Positions 22,321 through 30,345 of a stretch of 64,000 nucleotides of DNA are shown piece by piece (within the stretch, counting starts at the first letter, position 1; each line of letters starts with the position of its first letter). This DNA is from Sphingobium sp. Cam5-1 (GTDB taxonomy: Bacteria > Pseudomonadota > Alphaproteobacteria > Sphingomonadales > Sphingomonadaceae): positions 372,001-436,000 of the forward strand of contig NZ_CP065139.1 in assembly GCF_015693305.1 (NCBI RefSeq), given 5' to 3'. The notes under the pieces are model-generated. The model saw nothing but the letters and a program-made list of their open reading frames with translations, did no database searches and was not told where the DNA came from. Both the position numbers and the translations under genes were made by a program.

Positions 22321-24014
22321 CCTTTCCTTCCTGACGATGGCTTGCCCGCTATCCGTGACGCCGCTGGCGCCCGGACAGCGAAGAATTGGGGATCGATAAC
22401 GATCCGCCGGAACAGCGGCCGAATGCGAAATCCGGCGCGGGCGAAATCGTCATGCAGGCGCGTCGTCAGAGGCTCTTCGGACGGAAGCAGCGACCGCCCC
22501 GCCGCGTAGCGCCAAGCCGATTGCGCCAGGCACTGCGTCACTTTGGGATTATCGTGCAAAGCCTTGCCCAGACCCGCGCTGTCGTTGAAGACGACCTTGT
22601 CCAGCATGCCCGACGTGTCGATCGGCACGCCATTTTCCGTCGGCCGGAACTGCCCCGCGCCGTCGAAACTGTCGAGCGTCAGCCCCATCGGGTCAGTCAG
22701 CTTATGGCAGCTGGCGCATTCCTCATCGTCGAGATGCGCCTTCAACCGCTCGCGCGTGGTGCGGAAGGCGGGATTGCTCGTGTCCTGGACGATAGTGAAG
22801 TTGACGTTAGCGGGCGGTGTCGGCACATGTTCGCACATCAGCACTTCGCGCAGCGCCTTGCCCCGCAGCGTGGGCGAAGACCGCCCCTCATGGGAATGGA
22901 GCGCCAGAAAGCTGATCTGTGTCAGCAGCCCGACGCGCGGGTCCTGATCCGGCAAGGTGATCATCGACCAGTCACGCGGCCCGTAAGGCATGCGGTAGAG
23001 CGGGCTCAACTGCCGGTTCATCGCCACCCGGCGGGTGGTGAACAGGTCGCGATAATCGCCATTTTCCTCCACCAGCAGTGTCGTGATGGTGCGCAGCGTC
23101 TGTTCCCGCGCGGCTGGCGCGGCGGAGGATCGGAACGCCGGGTAGATGATCCCGTCCTTCGACAGCGACATCATCCCTTCCAATTGGAGAAAATCGTCGA
23201 AGAAAGACCGGACGCCGGTTTCAAACCGGGGCGACGCCATCAACCGGTCCACTTGCCGGACAAGCCCGGCCTGCGTCATCAGGCTGCCGTCCGCCGCCGC
23301 CTGCAACAATTGTTCATCGGGCGTGCTGTTCCACAGAAAATAGCTGAGCTTGCTGGCGCGCGACCATGCGTCGATCGTCCGGCCGCCCGGCGCACTGGGG
23401 TCGGCCACCTCCCGGTCGGTCTGAAACAGGAAGGGCAGGTCCGACAGCATCGCCGTCAGCATGATCGCCAGCCCGCCGTGAAAATCCTTGAGCGTCGCCG
23501 CCGCTGCCAGCGTCTGGGTGACGGCGAGCTTTATCTCCCCATCGGTCAGTGGCCGCCGGTAAATCCTGAGGCCGACCCGCTTGAAGAAATCAGCCGCGCA
23601 GGCCGCGCCTTGCGGATCGGACGCCGACGGCGCGCACCCCACGAGGCGATCGCGATGTTTCGCATCGACCACCTGTTCGGCGATGCCGCGCGCAATCTGC
23701 TCATATTGCTCCGCCCCCGCCGGGGTCAGCGAGACTGCGCTGGTGCCCGCCGCCAGCAAACCGCCGATCCGCAAGTCCGGTTCGAACCGACCGCTCACCT
23801 TGATGTCAGGCCCGAATATATCGGCGATGGTCGCGCGATATTGCGCCTCGGTCAGCCGCCGGAATTTGGGCACCTGTGCCTGCTGCGCCTGCTGCTGCGC
23901 TGGCGCATCCGCCTGTCCGGCGCTGGCGGCCATCAGGATTGCGCCGATGGAACAGAGCGCCGTGACTGCGGACAGCGCGCGAAGGACGCGGGATGAGATC
24001 ACCGGCCCGCTCAC
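22317..24014 (-). CDS. DUF1592-type exported protein with haem-c site (DUF1587/1595/1592/1588/1585 architecture)
   Basis: 565 residues with an N-terminal signal segment (LSAVTALCSIGAILMAASAGQADA). The order of blocks is that of planctomycete-type cytochrome-like proteins: KFRRLTEAQYRATIADIFG (DUF1587), RRPLTDGEIKLAV (DUF1595), SKLSYFLWNSTPDEQLL (DUF1592), RVGLLTQISFLALHSHEGRSS (DUF1588), then a single haem-c motif ECASCHKLTDPMG near residue 432 and FRRIVIDPQFF (DUF1585). The CxxCH implies covalent haem and a redox role in the periplasm or at the outer surface. Translationally coupled (ATGA) to the genes on both sides. The partner substrate is unknown. Confidence 0.85.
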   Translation of the reverse strand: MSGPVISSRVLRALSAVTALCSIGAILMAASAGQADAPAQQQAQQAQVPKFRRLTEAQYRATIADIFGPDIKVSGRFEPDLRIGGLLAAGTSAVSLTPAGAEQYEQIARGIAEQVVDAKHRDRLVGCAPSASDPQGAACAADFFKRVGLRIYRRPLTDGEIKLAVTQTLAAAATLKDFHGGLAIMLTAMLSDLPFLFQTDREVADPSAPGGRTIDAWSRASKLSYFLWNSTPDEQLLQAAADGSLMTQAGLVRQVDRLMASPRFETGVRSFFDDFLQLEGMMSLSKDGIIYPAFRSSAAPAAREQTLRTITTLLVEENGDYRDLFTTRRVAMNRQLSPLYRMPYGPRDWSMITLPDQDPRVGLLTQISFLALHSHEGRSSPTLRGKALREVLMCEHVPTPPANVNFTIVQDTSNPAFRTTRERLKAHLDDEECASCHKLTDPMGLTLDSFDGAGQFRPTENGVPIDTSGMLDKVVFNDSAGLGKALHDNPKVTQCLAQSAWRYAAGRSLLPSEEPLTTRLHDDFARAGFRIRPLFRRIVIDPQFFAVRAPAASRIAGKPSSGRKG

Positions 24015-25234
24015 GGCTGCACTCCTTGCGCCACTTGCTGCGCTTTGATCAGGAAGACAGGTACACCCTTGAACCGCAGTGCCGATGAAATGGCCGTGTT
24101 GCGCCCCGTCTTCGGATCAGGGAAGGCATCGGCATAGCGCCGCACCGCCTTGATCAGCGCGGGGCAGGACATGCGCGTCAGATTGGCGCCGACCTGGGTC
24201 GACTGATGATAGTTGTCCTCTATGCTTGCCAAAGTGTGATAGCCGTAAATGCCACCCTCTATGGCTTCGCCCGGCTTGATCTTCGCCTGGATGCGCGCCT
24301 GCCGGACCTCGCGATAGCTGTCGATGATCTGCTCACGCAGCCGCAACCGTAAGTCGAACGGTTCAGTTAGCAGTTCGCGATTGCGGATTTTTCCCTTGGT
24401 CTCCGCCATGAAGCGGCGATCCGGATCAACATCCAGACTGGCCCAGGCCAGCGGCTTCCCCGCACCAGACAGTTCCAAAGGATTGGCGCTGGCATAAAGG
24501 CGCACGGTCACATCATCGTCGTTGACCGGATCATCGACGCCACTCACCTCGACCAGCGTGGGCGACGACATCGATGTGATGACCTCGTCCGCCACCTTGG
24601 GCGTGCCGAAATCGCGCGTGGAAAAAGTGCATCCCACCGCCCGGATCAACTGGTTATCGACGCCCGGCTTTTGATCGGGGCTGACATAATCATCCTTGCT
24701 CGCGCGGCCGTCCAGATCGATGCCGTAGGCGATGGGGCCGCGATAATCCTCATTTCCCTTTTCCATGAAGGGAAAGTCTTCCGGATTGGTGCAGCTGTCA
24801 TAGGCGAAACGGGTGCCCAGGAAGGCAGCCGTGCCCTTCCCCTTGGGTATATGATATTTCTGGCGCAAGGCTTCCTGTTCCGCTTCGCTCAGTTGAGCCA
24901 TGCTGCCATTGGAGCCGGAAGGCTTGCCGGTGGGCACCATCTTGAAGCCAAGGCGCTGGCCCATCAGCTTGTGCAACTCCTGCACCTTGTCGGGCGCCTC
25001 ATATTTCGCGCGCTCGGCGGGCGGCAGGGTTTTCAGAAACAGGTCGGACGAACTGAGCGACGGCGCGCGGCACGCCTTTTCATCTTCGTAAGCCGCCACA
25101 TAGACGTTGGTCAGCGCAAAGGAAAAGCTCTGCTGCTGCGGCGCGGACGCACCAATCGCCATCATGCTGCCCATCGCCAGCAATCCCGCCGCGACACGCC
25201 TGTCGCGCCCATGGGATCTTATGTCTTTCATCAC
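24011..25234 (-). CDS. Exported protein of unknown function, first gene of the DUF1592/DUF1552 operon
   Basis: 407 residues, not recognised. It has a short Arg-rich N-terminus and a signal-like hydrophobic stretch (VAAGLLAMGSMMAIGASA), then a soluble region with five cysteines in the mature part (KACRAP, DSCTNPED, AVGCTFS, RMSCPAL) that could form disulfides. GIDLDGRASKDDYVSPD resembles a calcium-type acidic loop. It overlaps the DUF1592 gene by 4 bases, so it is very likely co-translated and may be a partner of the haem protein. The 25235-25383 gap upstream holds the probable promoter. Confidence 0.75.
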   Translation of the reverse strand: MMKDIRSHGRDRRVAAGLLAMGSMMAIGASAPQQQSFSFALTNVYVAAYEDEKACRAPSLSSSDLFLKTLPPAERAKYEAPDKVQELHKLMGQRLGFKMVPTGKPSGSNGSMAQLSEAEQEALRQKYHIPKGKGTAAFLGTRFAYDSCTNPEDFPFMEKGNEDYRGPIAYGIDLDGRASKDDYVSPDQKPGVDNQLIRAVGCTFSTRDFGTPKVADEVITSMSSPTLVEVSGVDDPVNDDDVTVRLYASANPLELSGAGKPLAWASLDVDPDRRFMAETKGKIRNRELLTEPFDLRLRLREQIIDSYREVRQARIQAKIKPGEAIEGGIYGYHTLASIEDNYHQSTQVGANLTRMSCPALIKAVRRYADAFPDPKTGRNTAISSALRFKGVPVFLIKAQQVAQGVQP

Positions 25235-25383
25235 CCTCTCCTGCCGCCAGCGCTGTTACGCCGGTGTTTCTTCGTCCGTTATCATGCAGCCGCGCGGGCG
25301 TGCGCCACGGCGTTACTGTTCACCGAAGCGGCAGAAGTGATCCGAAATGTGCGGTAAGGCTGGATTTAGGCAAGTCAGGCTGA

Positions 25384-26178
25384 TCAGAAACTCTGCGTCG
25401 CGATTTCCACGCTCATCCGCTGCGCCGCGCTGATCAATGCAGGCCCCAACTCGTCCAGCCGGGCGCGGGTCAGATGAGACGACCGGTCCGAAATCGACAG
25501 TGACCCCTTGGGCAGCCCGTAGCGGTCCTTGACCACAGCAGCGACGCAGCGCAGCCCGTCGCTATGCTCTTCGTCGTCCAGCGCATATCCGCGTGCCCTG
25601 ATCTGCGCCAATTCGCTGCGCAGACGGTCACCGTCGATGATGCTGCGCGCGGTGCGGGCCTTGAGCGGCGTGCTGTCCAGATAGCGGTCGAACTCCAGCC
25701 GGGACCATTGCGCCATCAACACCTTGCCCGACGCCGTGCTATGCAGCGGCAACACAGCACCCGGCCGCGCCGCGGTCTGACGGAAACCGTTGGTCGCGGC
25801 TTGGCCAACATAACAGACACCCGCCCCCTCGGGCACGGCGATATTCACGCAATGCTGTACTTCCGACATCAGTGACCGCATGATCGTGTGGCCCAACTGG
25901 CCCAAGTCCCGCGTCTGAGCGAAAACCGCGCCCACGGTGAAGGCCTGGACACCGACCGACCAGCCATTTTTCCGCCGGTCGAAAGCGACATAGCGCAATG
26001 CCTCCATGGTCGTCAGCAGGCGATGGGTAGTGGATCGCGGCAGGCCCACGGCACGGGACAGGTCGCTGAGCGTCATATGATCGCTCTTGGCCAATTCATC
26101 GAGAATGCCGAACGCCCGCACCAGCGACTGCACTCGCCCAAGCAGACCGTCCTCCGGCTCTTGCTGACTATCGGTCAC
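25384..26178 (-). CDS. IclR-family transcription regulator
   Basis: An N-terminal winged helix (VQSLVRAFGILDELAKSD, TLSDLSRAVGLPRSTTHRLL) is followed by the GAF-like IclR effector domain (LHSTASGKVLMAQ, GYALDDEEHSDGLRCVAA, SLSISDRSSHL). The GTG at 26178 has GAGG 8 bases before it and gives the usual 264 residues; a GTG at 26253 is also open but lacks a ribosome site. The gene is divergent from the GHL6-type hydrolase gene at 26410 and is the likely local regulator of that gene and perhaps of the whole glycerate block; IclR proteins often respond to glyoxylate, pyruvate or sugar acids. Confidence 0.9.
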   Translation of the reverse strand: MTDSQQEPEDGLLGRVQSLVRAFGILDELAKSDHMTLSDLSRAVGLPRSTTHRLLTTMEALRYVAFDRRKNGWSVGVQAFTVGAVFAQTRDLGQLGHTIMRSLMSEVQHCVNIAVPEGAGVCYVGQAATNGFRQTAARPGAVLPLHSTASGKVLMAQWSRLEFDRYLDSTPLKARTARSIIDGDRLRSELAQIRARGYALDDEEHSDGLRCVAAVVKDRYGLPKGSLSISDRSSHLTRARLDELGPALISAAQRMSVEIATQSF

Positions 26179-26372
26179 ATCCTGTTCCTCGCCTGCTGAG
26201 CTGTCGTCGCGCGAACGCAGCCTTAGAGAAACTGGTATGACCTGTTTTCCCACCTTTGTCGATATGCTTTGCGTTGGCCTTCGACCGGCCCGTATCCATC
26301 ATGCGTGTCAGGAAAACATCCTGTTCGCATCACCGTCCCGCATCATGGGATGGCCGATTGTGGATCGACGGC

Positions 26373-26395
26373 CTTGGGCTAAGGATCAGCCCAAG
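26373..26395 (+). promoter_or_regulatory. Hairpin/inverted repeat just before the GHL6-type gene
   Basis: A perfect 8-base inverted repeat (CTTGGGCT, 7-base loop AAGGATC, AGCCCAAG) ends 3 bases before the ribosome site (GAGGAGAGG) of the gene at 26410. It could be an operator for the divergent IclR protein or a leader hairpin acting on translation. Confidence 0.5.
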
Positions 26396-26409
26396 CTGAG
26401 GAGAGGATC

Positions 26410-28614
26410 ATGCCCGACATCTTGCCGATCGATCGCCGCACGGCATTGACGCTGGGGGCAGGTGCGCTGCTGTCCGGTATTGAACCCGCCTTTGCCCGCA
26501 AAATCGGACAAAACGGCGCGCCGGACTGGGCGAGCGAACCCATGCGTTGGTTTCAGCTTGCCTTTACCGAAGATGATCCGGGCCGCTACGATCCGGCTTT
26601 CTGGATCGAGTATTTCCAGCAGATTCATGCCGATGGAGTCTGCCTGAGTGCCGGGGGAGGCATCGCCTTCTACCCGACAACCATTCCCTATCATGGCATG
26701 GCGCAGGGCATCGGTAAGGGCATGGACCCGTTCGGCGACATGGTCGCCGCGTGCAAGAAGCTGGGCATGCGCGTACTCGCGCGCATTGATCCCCATGCGA
26801 TGAACGCGACTGCCGCCGCTGCCCATCCCGAATGGGCGCTGACCGGCCCGGACGGAAAGATCAAACGGCACGGCAGCGCGCCGGACCTGACCCTGACCTG
26901 CGCTTATGGCCCCTATAATTTCGACCTGATGCCCAAGGTGATCGAGGAAATCGCCCAGCGCTATCCGGTGGATGGCTTCTTCGGCAACCGCTGGAACGGC
27001 AGCGGCACCTGCTATTGCCAAAGCTGCCGGACGCTTTACCACGCCGCGTCAGGGCAGGAGATTCCGGCTGACCCCGACCCTTCCAAACTGGAAGGGCGGC
27101 GATATGCGGCCTGGGTTGAAGACCGGCTCTTCGCCCTCATGGACCTTTGGAACGCGGCCGCGCGCAAGCACCGGCCCCAGGCCTTCTTCATCCCAGGCGG
27201 TGACCGCCGAGGACTGGTCGATCTGAACGGCCCCGCTCTGTCAAAGCGTCTACCGCTCTCCTTTTGCGATCGCCAGGCACGCTCGTCCGACGATTCGGGC
27301 TGGGGCACGGGTCCCGAGGTCTGGGGCGCGGGCCGCTACACTCGCGAACTGCGCGCCTTCATGAAAGACAAGCCGGTCGGCCACATCATCTCCGTAGGGG
27401 TGGAAGAAGCCTATCGCTGGAAGGATTCGGTGCAGAGCCCGGCCGAAATCCGCATCTGGGCGGCAGGCGCGATCGCCCAGGGCGCGCGGCCGTGGATCAC
27501 CAAGTTCAATGCCAAGCCGCTCGACCGCCGCTGGATGGAGGTGGTCCGGCAAATCTACAGCTGGCACCACGCCAACGAAGCCTATCTGCGCAACAGAGGC
27601 AATCTGGCGCGGGTCGCGATCGTCCATTCACCCAGGACGACTGCCTATCTGGGCGGCTGGAATCAGCGCGGGCAGTTGGAGGGGCATTCGCGCGGCTTTT
27701 ACGAGGCGGCGCTTGAATCGCGCGTGCCCTTCGACCTTATCGACGAGGATTTTCTGGACGAAGCCAGCCTGTCGCGCTTCCGCACCATCATTCTCGCCAA
27801 TGCGGCGGTGCTGTCCGACGCGCAATGCGATCAGATTCGCGCCTTCGTGAAGCGGGGCGGCAACGTGATCGCCACCTATCAGACCTCGCTCTATGATGGG
27901 GACGGACAGCGGCGGGCGGACTTTGGCTTGGCGGACCTGTTCGGCTGCTCTATCGCCGGGGAGTCCGAAGGACCGCTCAAGAACGCCTACCTCACCTTGC
28001 GCCATGCGCACCCGGCCATGGCCGACCTGAGCGACATCAATCGCACCATCGGCCCGCTCTTCCGCCAGCCTGTCACCGCGCGCGACCAGAGGGACGTGGC
28101 ACTGACGCTGGTGCCCAGCTATCCCGACCTGCCGATGGAGCGCGTCTTCACTGACCAGACGGAAACCAACCTTCCGATGGCGATCTGCCGTCAAGTCGGC
28201 CGTGGCCGCGTCGCCTATCTGCCAATGGACATCGACCGCACCTTTGCAGAGCTTGGTCATGGCGATCATCTGACATTGCTGCACGCCATGCTCGACTGGA
28301 CCCATCAGGAAGCGCATCCGCTGCAGATTGAAGGTCCCGGCCTGCTGGACATCGCCTGCTGGCGCCAGGAAAAATCGATGACCGCGCATCTGGTCAATCT
28401 CAACAACCCCATGACGATGCGGGGCAGCTATCGCGAGGCGATCAGGACCGGCCCCTACCGGGTCCGCATGCAACTGCCACAAGGCAGACGCGCTGCGCAG
28501 GCCCGGCTGCTGACCGCGGGAACAGCCGTGCCACACGGGGCGGCGGACGGCTGGGTCGAAGTCGATGTGCCGTACATAGACTTCCACGAAGTCGTCGCGA
28601 TCGACTTAATTTAA
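26410..28614 (+). CDS. Exported TIM-barrel glycoside-hydrolase-like protein (GHL6 type), paralogue 1
   Basis: 734 residues. The Tat-type signal IDRRTALTLGAGALLSG is followed by an alpha-amylase/fucosidase-like barrel (about 35-390): MRWFQLAFTEDDPGRYD, MRVLARIDPHAMN, VDGFFGNRWNGSGTCYCQSC. A flavodoxin-like beta-galactosidase-trimerisation-type domain follows (about 395-610; RVAIVHSPRTTAYLGGW, FVKRGGNVIATY), then a beta-rich end. A cysteine pair CYCQSC sits where many GHL6-type proteins carry it. The catalytic residues are not certain and the substrate is unknown. Strong ribosome site; divergent from iclR. A paralogue with the same layout lies at 35359-37515. Confidence 0.75.
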   Translation: MPDILPIDRRTALTLGAGALLSGIEPAFARKIGQNGAPDWASEPMRWFQLAFTEDDPGRYDPAFWIEYFQQIHADGVCLSAGGGIAFYPTTIPYHGMAQGIGKGMDPFGDMVAACKKLGMRVLARIDPHAMNATAAAAHPEWALTGPDGKIKRHGSAPDLTLTCAYGPYNFDLMPKVIEEIAQRYPVDGFFGNRWNGSGTCYCQSCRTLYHAASGQEIPADPDPSKLEGRRYAAWVEDRLFALMDLWNAAARKHRPQAFFIPGGDRRGLVDLNGPALSKRLPLSFCDRQARSSDDSGWGTGPEVWGAGRYTRELRAFMKDKPVGHIISVGVEEAYRWKDSVQSPAEIRIWAAGAIAQGARPWITKFNAKPLDRRWMEVVRQIYSWHHANEAYLRNRGNLARVAIVHSPRTTAYLGGWNQRGQLEGHSRGFYEAALESRVPFDLIDEDFLDEASLSRFRTIILANAAVLSDAQCDQIRAFVKRGGNVIATYQTSLYDGDGQRRADFGLADLFGCSIAGESEGPLKNAYLTLRHAHPAMADLSDINRTIGPLFRQPVTARDQRDVALTLVPSYPDLPMERVFTDQTETNLPMAICRQVGRGRVAYLPMDIDRTFAELGHGDHLTLLHAMLDWTHQEAHPLQIEGPGLLDIACWRQEKSMTAHLVNLNNPMTMRGSYREAIRTGPYRVRMQLPQGRRAAQARLLTAGTAVPHGAADGWVEVDVPYIDFHEVVAIDLI

Positions 28615-28644
28615 GAGCGGCCCCTTGTGCAAACCTAACTTCCG

Positions 28645-28668
28645 TTCGCCCTGAGCCTGTCGAAGGGC
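28645..28668. repeat. Short intergenic palindromic repeat of sphingomonad type
   Basis: Contains CCTGAGCCTGTCGAAGG flanked by GCC/GGC, giving arms GCCCT and AGGGC. I recall this element as a common intergenic repeat in sphingomonad genomes; only one copy is seen in this window. It lies between the GHL6-type and cyclase genes. Confidence 0.65.
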
Positions 28669-28706
28669 TCTACTTCTTTGAAGAACAAGAAAAGGAACGA
28701 GCCGCC

Positions 28707-29510
28707 ATGATCGATCGCCGCGACATGCTAGCCCTGAGCGCGCTGGGGGCTCTTGTCCTGGGCACAGCGTCCAACGCGGATGCTGCTCCGGTGACGCCGG
28801 ATCATGCCAGTCTTTCCCTTCACGGACGCCAATTGCACATCCTCGACCTCACGCACAGGCTGACCCGGGCCTTCGCCTTCACCCCCGGCCGCCTGATCAT
28901 GGAAGCCGTGGAAGGATCGGGAATGAAGGCAGGGATGGCGCTCAATCGCATCTCGATCGTCGAACATACCGGCACGCATCTCGACGCCCCCCGCCATTTC
29001 GCGCCTGATGGAGCATCGGTCGGCGACATACCCGTCAGCCAGTTGATCGTTCCGCTCGTCGTGATCGACATAAGGGACAAGGTCAAAACTGATCGCGACG
29101 CTCGGGTGGAAGCGCGGGATGTCATCGCATGGGAACGCCGCCACGGCCGCATCCCGTCCGGTTCCTGCGTTGCCATGCTGTCTGGCTGGGACCCTCTGAG
29201 TCCCTTTTCGAGCTATGCAAGCCTCACCCCCGCCGAACGGCGCAAAAGCCCCGGATTCGATGCTGCCGTTATGGATATTCTGATGAAGCGAGATGTGCGC
29301 GGCATCGGTGTCGATACCATGTCGATCGATGCGGGTGAGGCGATGCCCGCCTTCCCCGTTCATCAGGCATGGCTGCGCAGCGGGCGCTGGGCGTTGGAGG
29401 GGCTCGCCAATCTCGACCGCGCGCCTGCTGCGGGCGGGTTGCTATTCGCAGGCGTCGTGCCGCTGGAAAACGCCACTGGCATGCCCGCGCGCGTGATCGC
29501 GCTTTACTGA
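28707..29510 (+). CDS. Exported cyclase-family (kynurenine-formamidase-like) hydrolase
   Basis: 267 residues. The start IDRRDMLALSALGALVLG is a twin-arginine-type signal cleaved near ASNADAA. The mature part is a metal-dependent cyclase-family fold (PF04199) with the signature HTGTHLDAPRHF that supplies zinc/manganese ligands. Such enzymes hydrolyse amides, lactones or similar bonds; export to the periplasm is unlike kynurenine formamidase itself. AAAAGGAACGAG upstream serves as ribosome site. Same strand as the GHL6-type gene and 92 bases after it, with the short repeat in between. Its substrate is likely a product of, or linked to, the GHL6-type enzyme (inference). Confidence 0.85.
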   Translation: MIDRRDMLALSALGALVLGTASNADAAPVTPDHASLSLHGRQLHILDLTHRLTRAFAFTPGRLIMEAVEGSGMKAGMALNRISIVEHTGTHLDAPRHFAPDGASVGDIPVSQLIVPLVVIDIRDKVKTDRDARVEARDVIAWERRHGRIPSGSCVAMLSGWDPLSPFSSYASLTPAERRKSPGFDAAVMDILMKRDVRGIGVDTMSIDAGEAMPAFPVHQAWLRSGRWALEGLANLDRAPAAGGLLFAGVVPLENATGMPARVIALY

Positions 29511-29516
29511 ACGAGT

Positions 29517-29554
29517 GCTGCGGCGCCCGCCCGTGCAGAAGCCAGCGCCGCAGC
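29517..29554. terminator. Bidirectional terminator hairpin between convergent genes
   Basis: Perfect 10-base inverted repeat GCTGCGGCGC ... GCGCCGCAGC with an 18-base loop, exactly between the cyclase gene stop and the SDR gene stop. Confidence 0.65.
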
Positions 29555-29562
29555 CAGTACCG

Positions 29563-30345
29563 TCAAGCGCGCATCAGCGATCCGCCATTGACGTCATAGA
29601 TCGCACCGTTGATCCAGCGGCCATCCTCCGACAACAGCATCGCGACGACGCCGGCATGGTCTTCGGATTGGCCCAGCCGGGTGTGCGGGGTGCGCGCCAT
29701 GAAATAGTCGGCCCACTTGGTGGCCTCCTCGGCGTTCGCTTCCATCGCCGTCTTCATCTCGCCGGTCACCGTGAAGCCGGGGGCGAGCACGTTGGCGGTG
29801 ATGCCTTCCTTGCCCCAGCGCGCACCGACGTGGCGCGCCAGCGCGTTCACGCCTGCCTTCGCCATGGCATAGCAGGGCCGCGTCGGTTCCCCACCATGCG
29901 CCGAACCGGAGCTGGTGTAGACAATCGCTCCCTTGCCGCTCTTGACGAGGTGCGGCACGACCGCGCGGGTGCATAGCAGGTGGCCGCGCAAGTTCACAGC
30001 GATCGTGCGGTCAAATGTGGAAAGGTCGATGGCCAACGCGTCGCTGTCTTCCATGATAACGCGCAGGTCTGCCGCATTGATATGTGCCCCGTCGAGGCCG
30101 CCGAAGCGGCTCACCGCCTCTTCCGTCGCCTTCTGCACCGATGCCTCGTCGGAAATGTCGACATAGACGGCGAAGGTTTCCCCGCCCGCTTCCTGCGCCA
30201 CTTGCGTCGCGCCTTCGAGGTTGATGTCGGCGGCGCAGACACGCGCGCCTTCCTCGGCCAGGCGCTTCACAGTGGCCGCGCCGATGCCGGTCGCGCTGCC
30301 GAACACGATGATACGGCGGTCTTTAAGACGATTATTGCTGGTCAT
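29563..30345 (-). CDS. Short-chain dehydrogenase/reductase
   Basis: About 260 residues with the NAD(P)-binding GSATGIGAATV, the acidic residue after strand 2 (CAADIN, favouring NAD(H)), the catalytic Ser region YTSSGSAHGG and YAMAKAGVNALA (Tyr and Lys). The NNAG motif is replaced by INAAD. The ATG at 30345 overlaps the glxR stop as ATGA and has GGAGG 6 bases upstream, which decides the start over 30351. Last gene of the minus-strand operon lldP, glycerate kinase, hyi, glxR. It probably oxidises a polyol or sugar acid feeding this pathway; the substrate is not known. Confidence 0.88.
   Translation of the reverse strand: MTSNNRLKDRRIIVFGSATGIGAATVKRLAEEGARVCAADINLEGATQVAQEAGGETFAVYVDISDEASVQKATEEAVSRFGGLDGAHINAADLRVIMEDSDALAIDLSTFDRTIAVNLRGHLLCTRAVVPHLVKSGKGAIVYTSSGSAHGGEPTRPCYAMAKAGVNALARHVGARWGKEGITANVLAPGFTVTGEMKTAMEANAEEATKWADYFMARTPHTRLGQSEDHAGVVAMLLSEDGRWINGAIYDVNGGSLMRA

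Noticed and set aside
22386..23996. 536-codon plus-strand open frame opposite the DUF1592 gene
   Set aside because: Same kind of shadow; the minus-strand product has all family blocks.
26231..26245. GGT-ATG-ACC in the iclR upstream region as a GntR-type site
   Set aside because: Arms of only three bases; it would also be coding if the longer iclR start is used.
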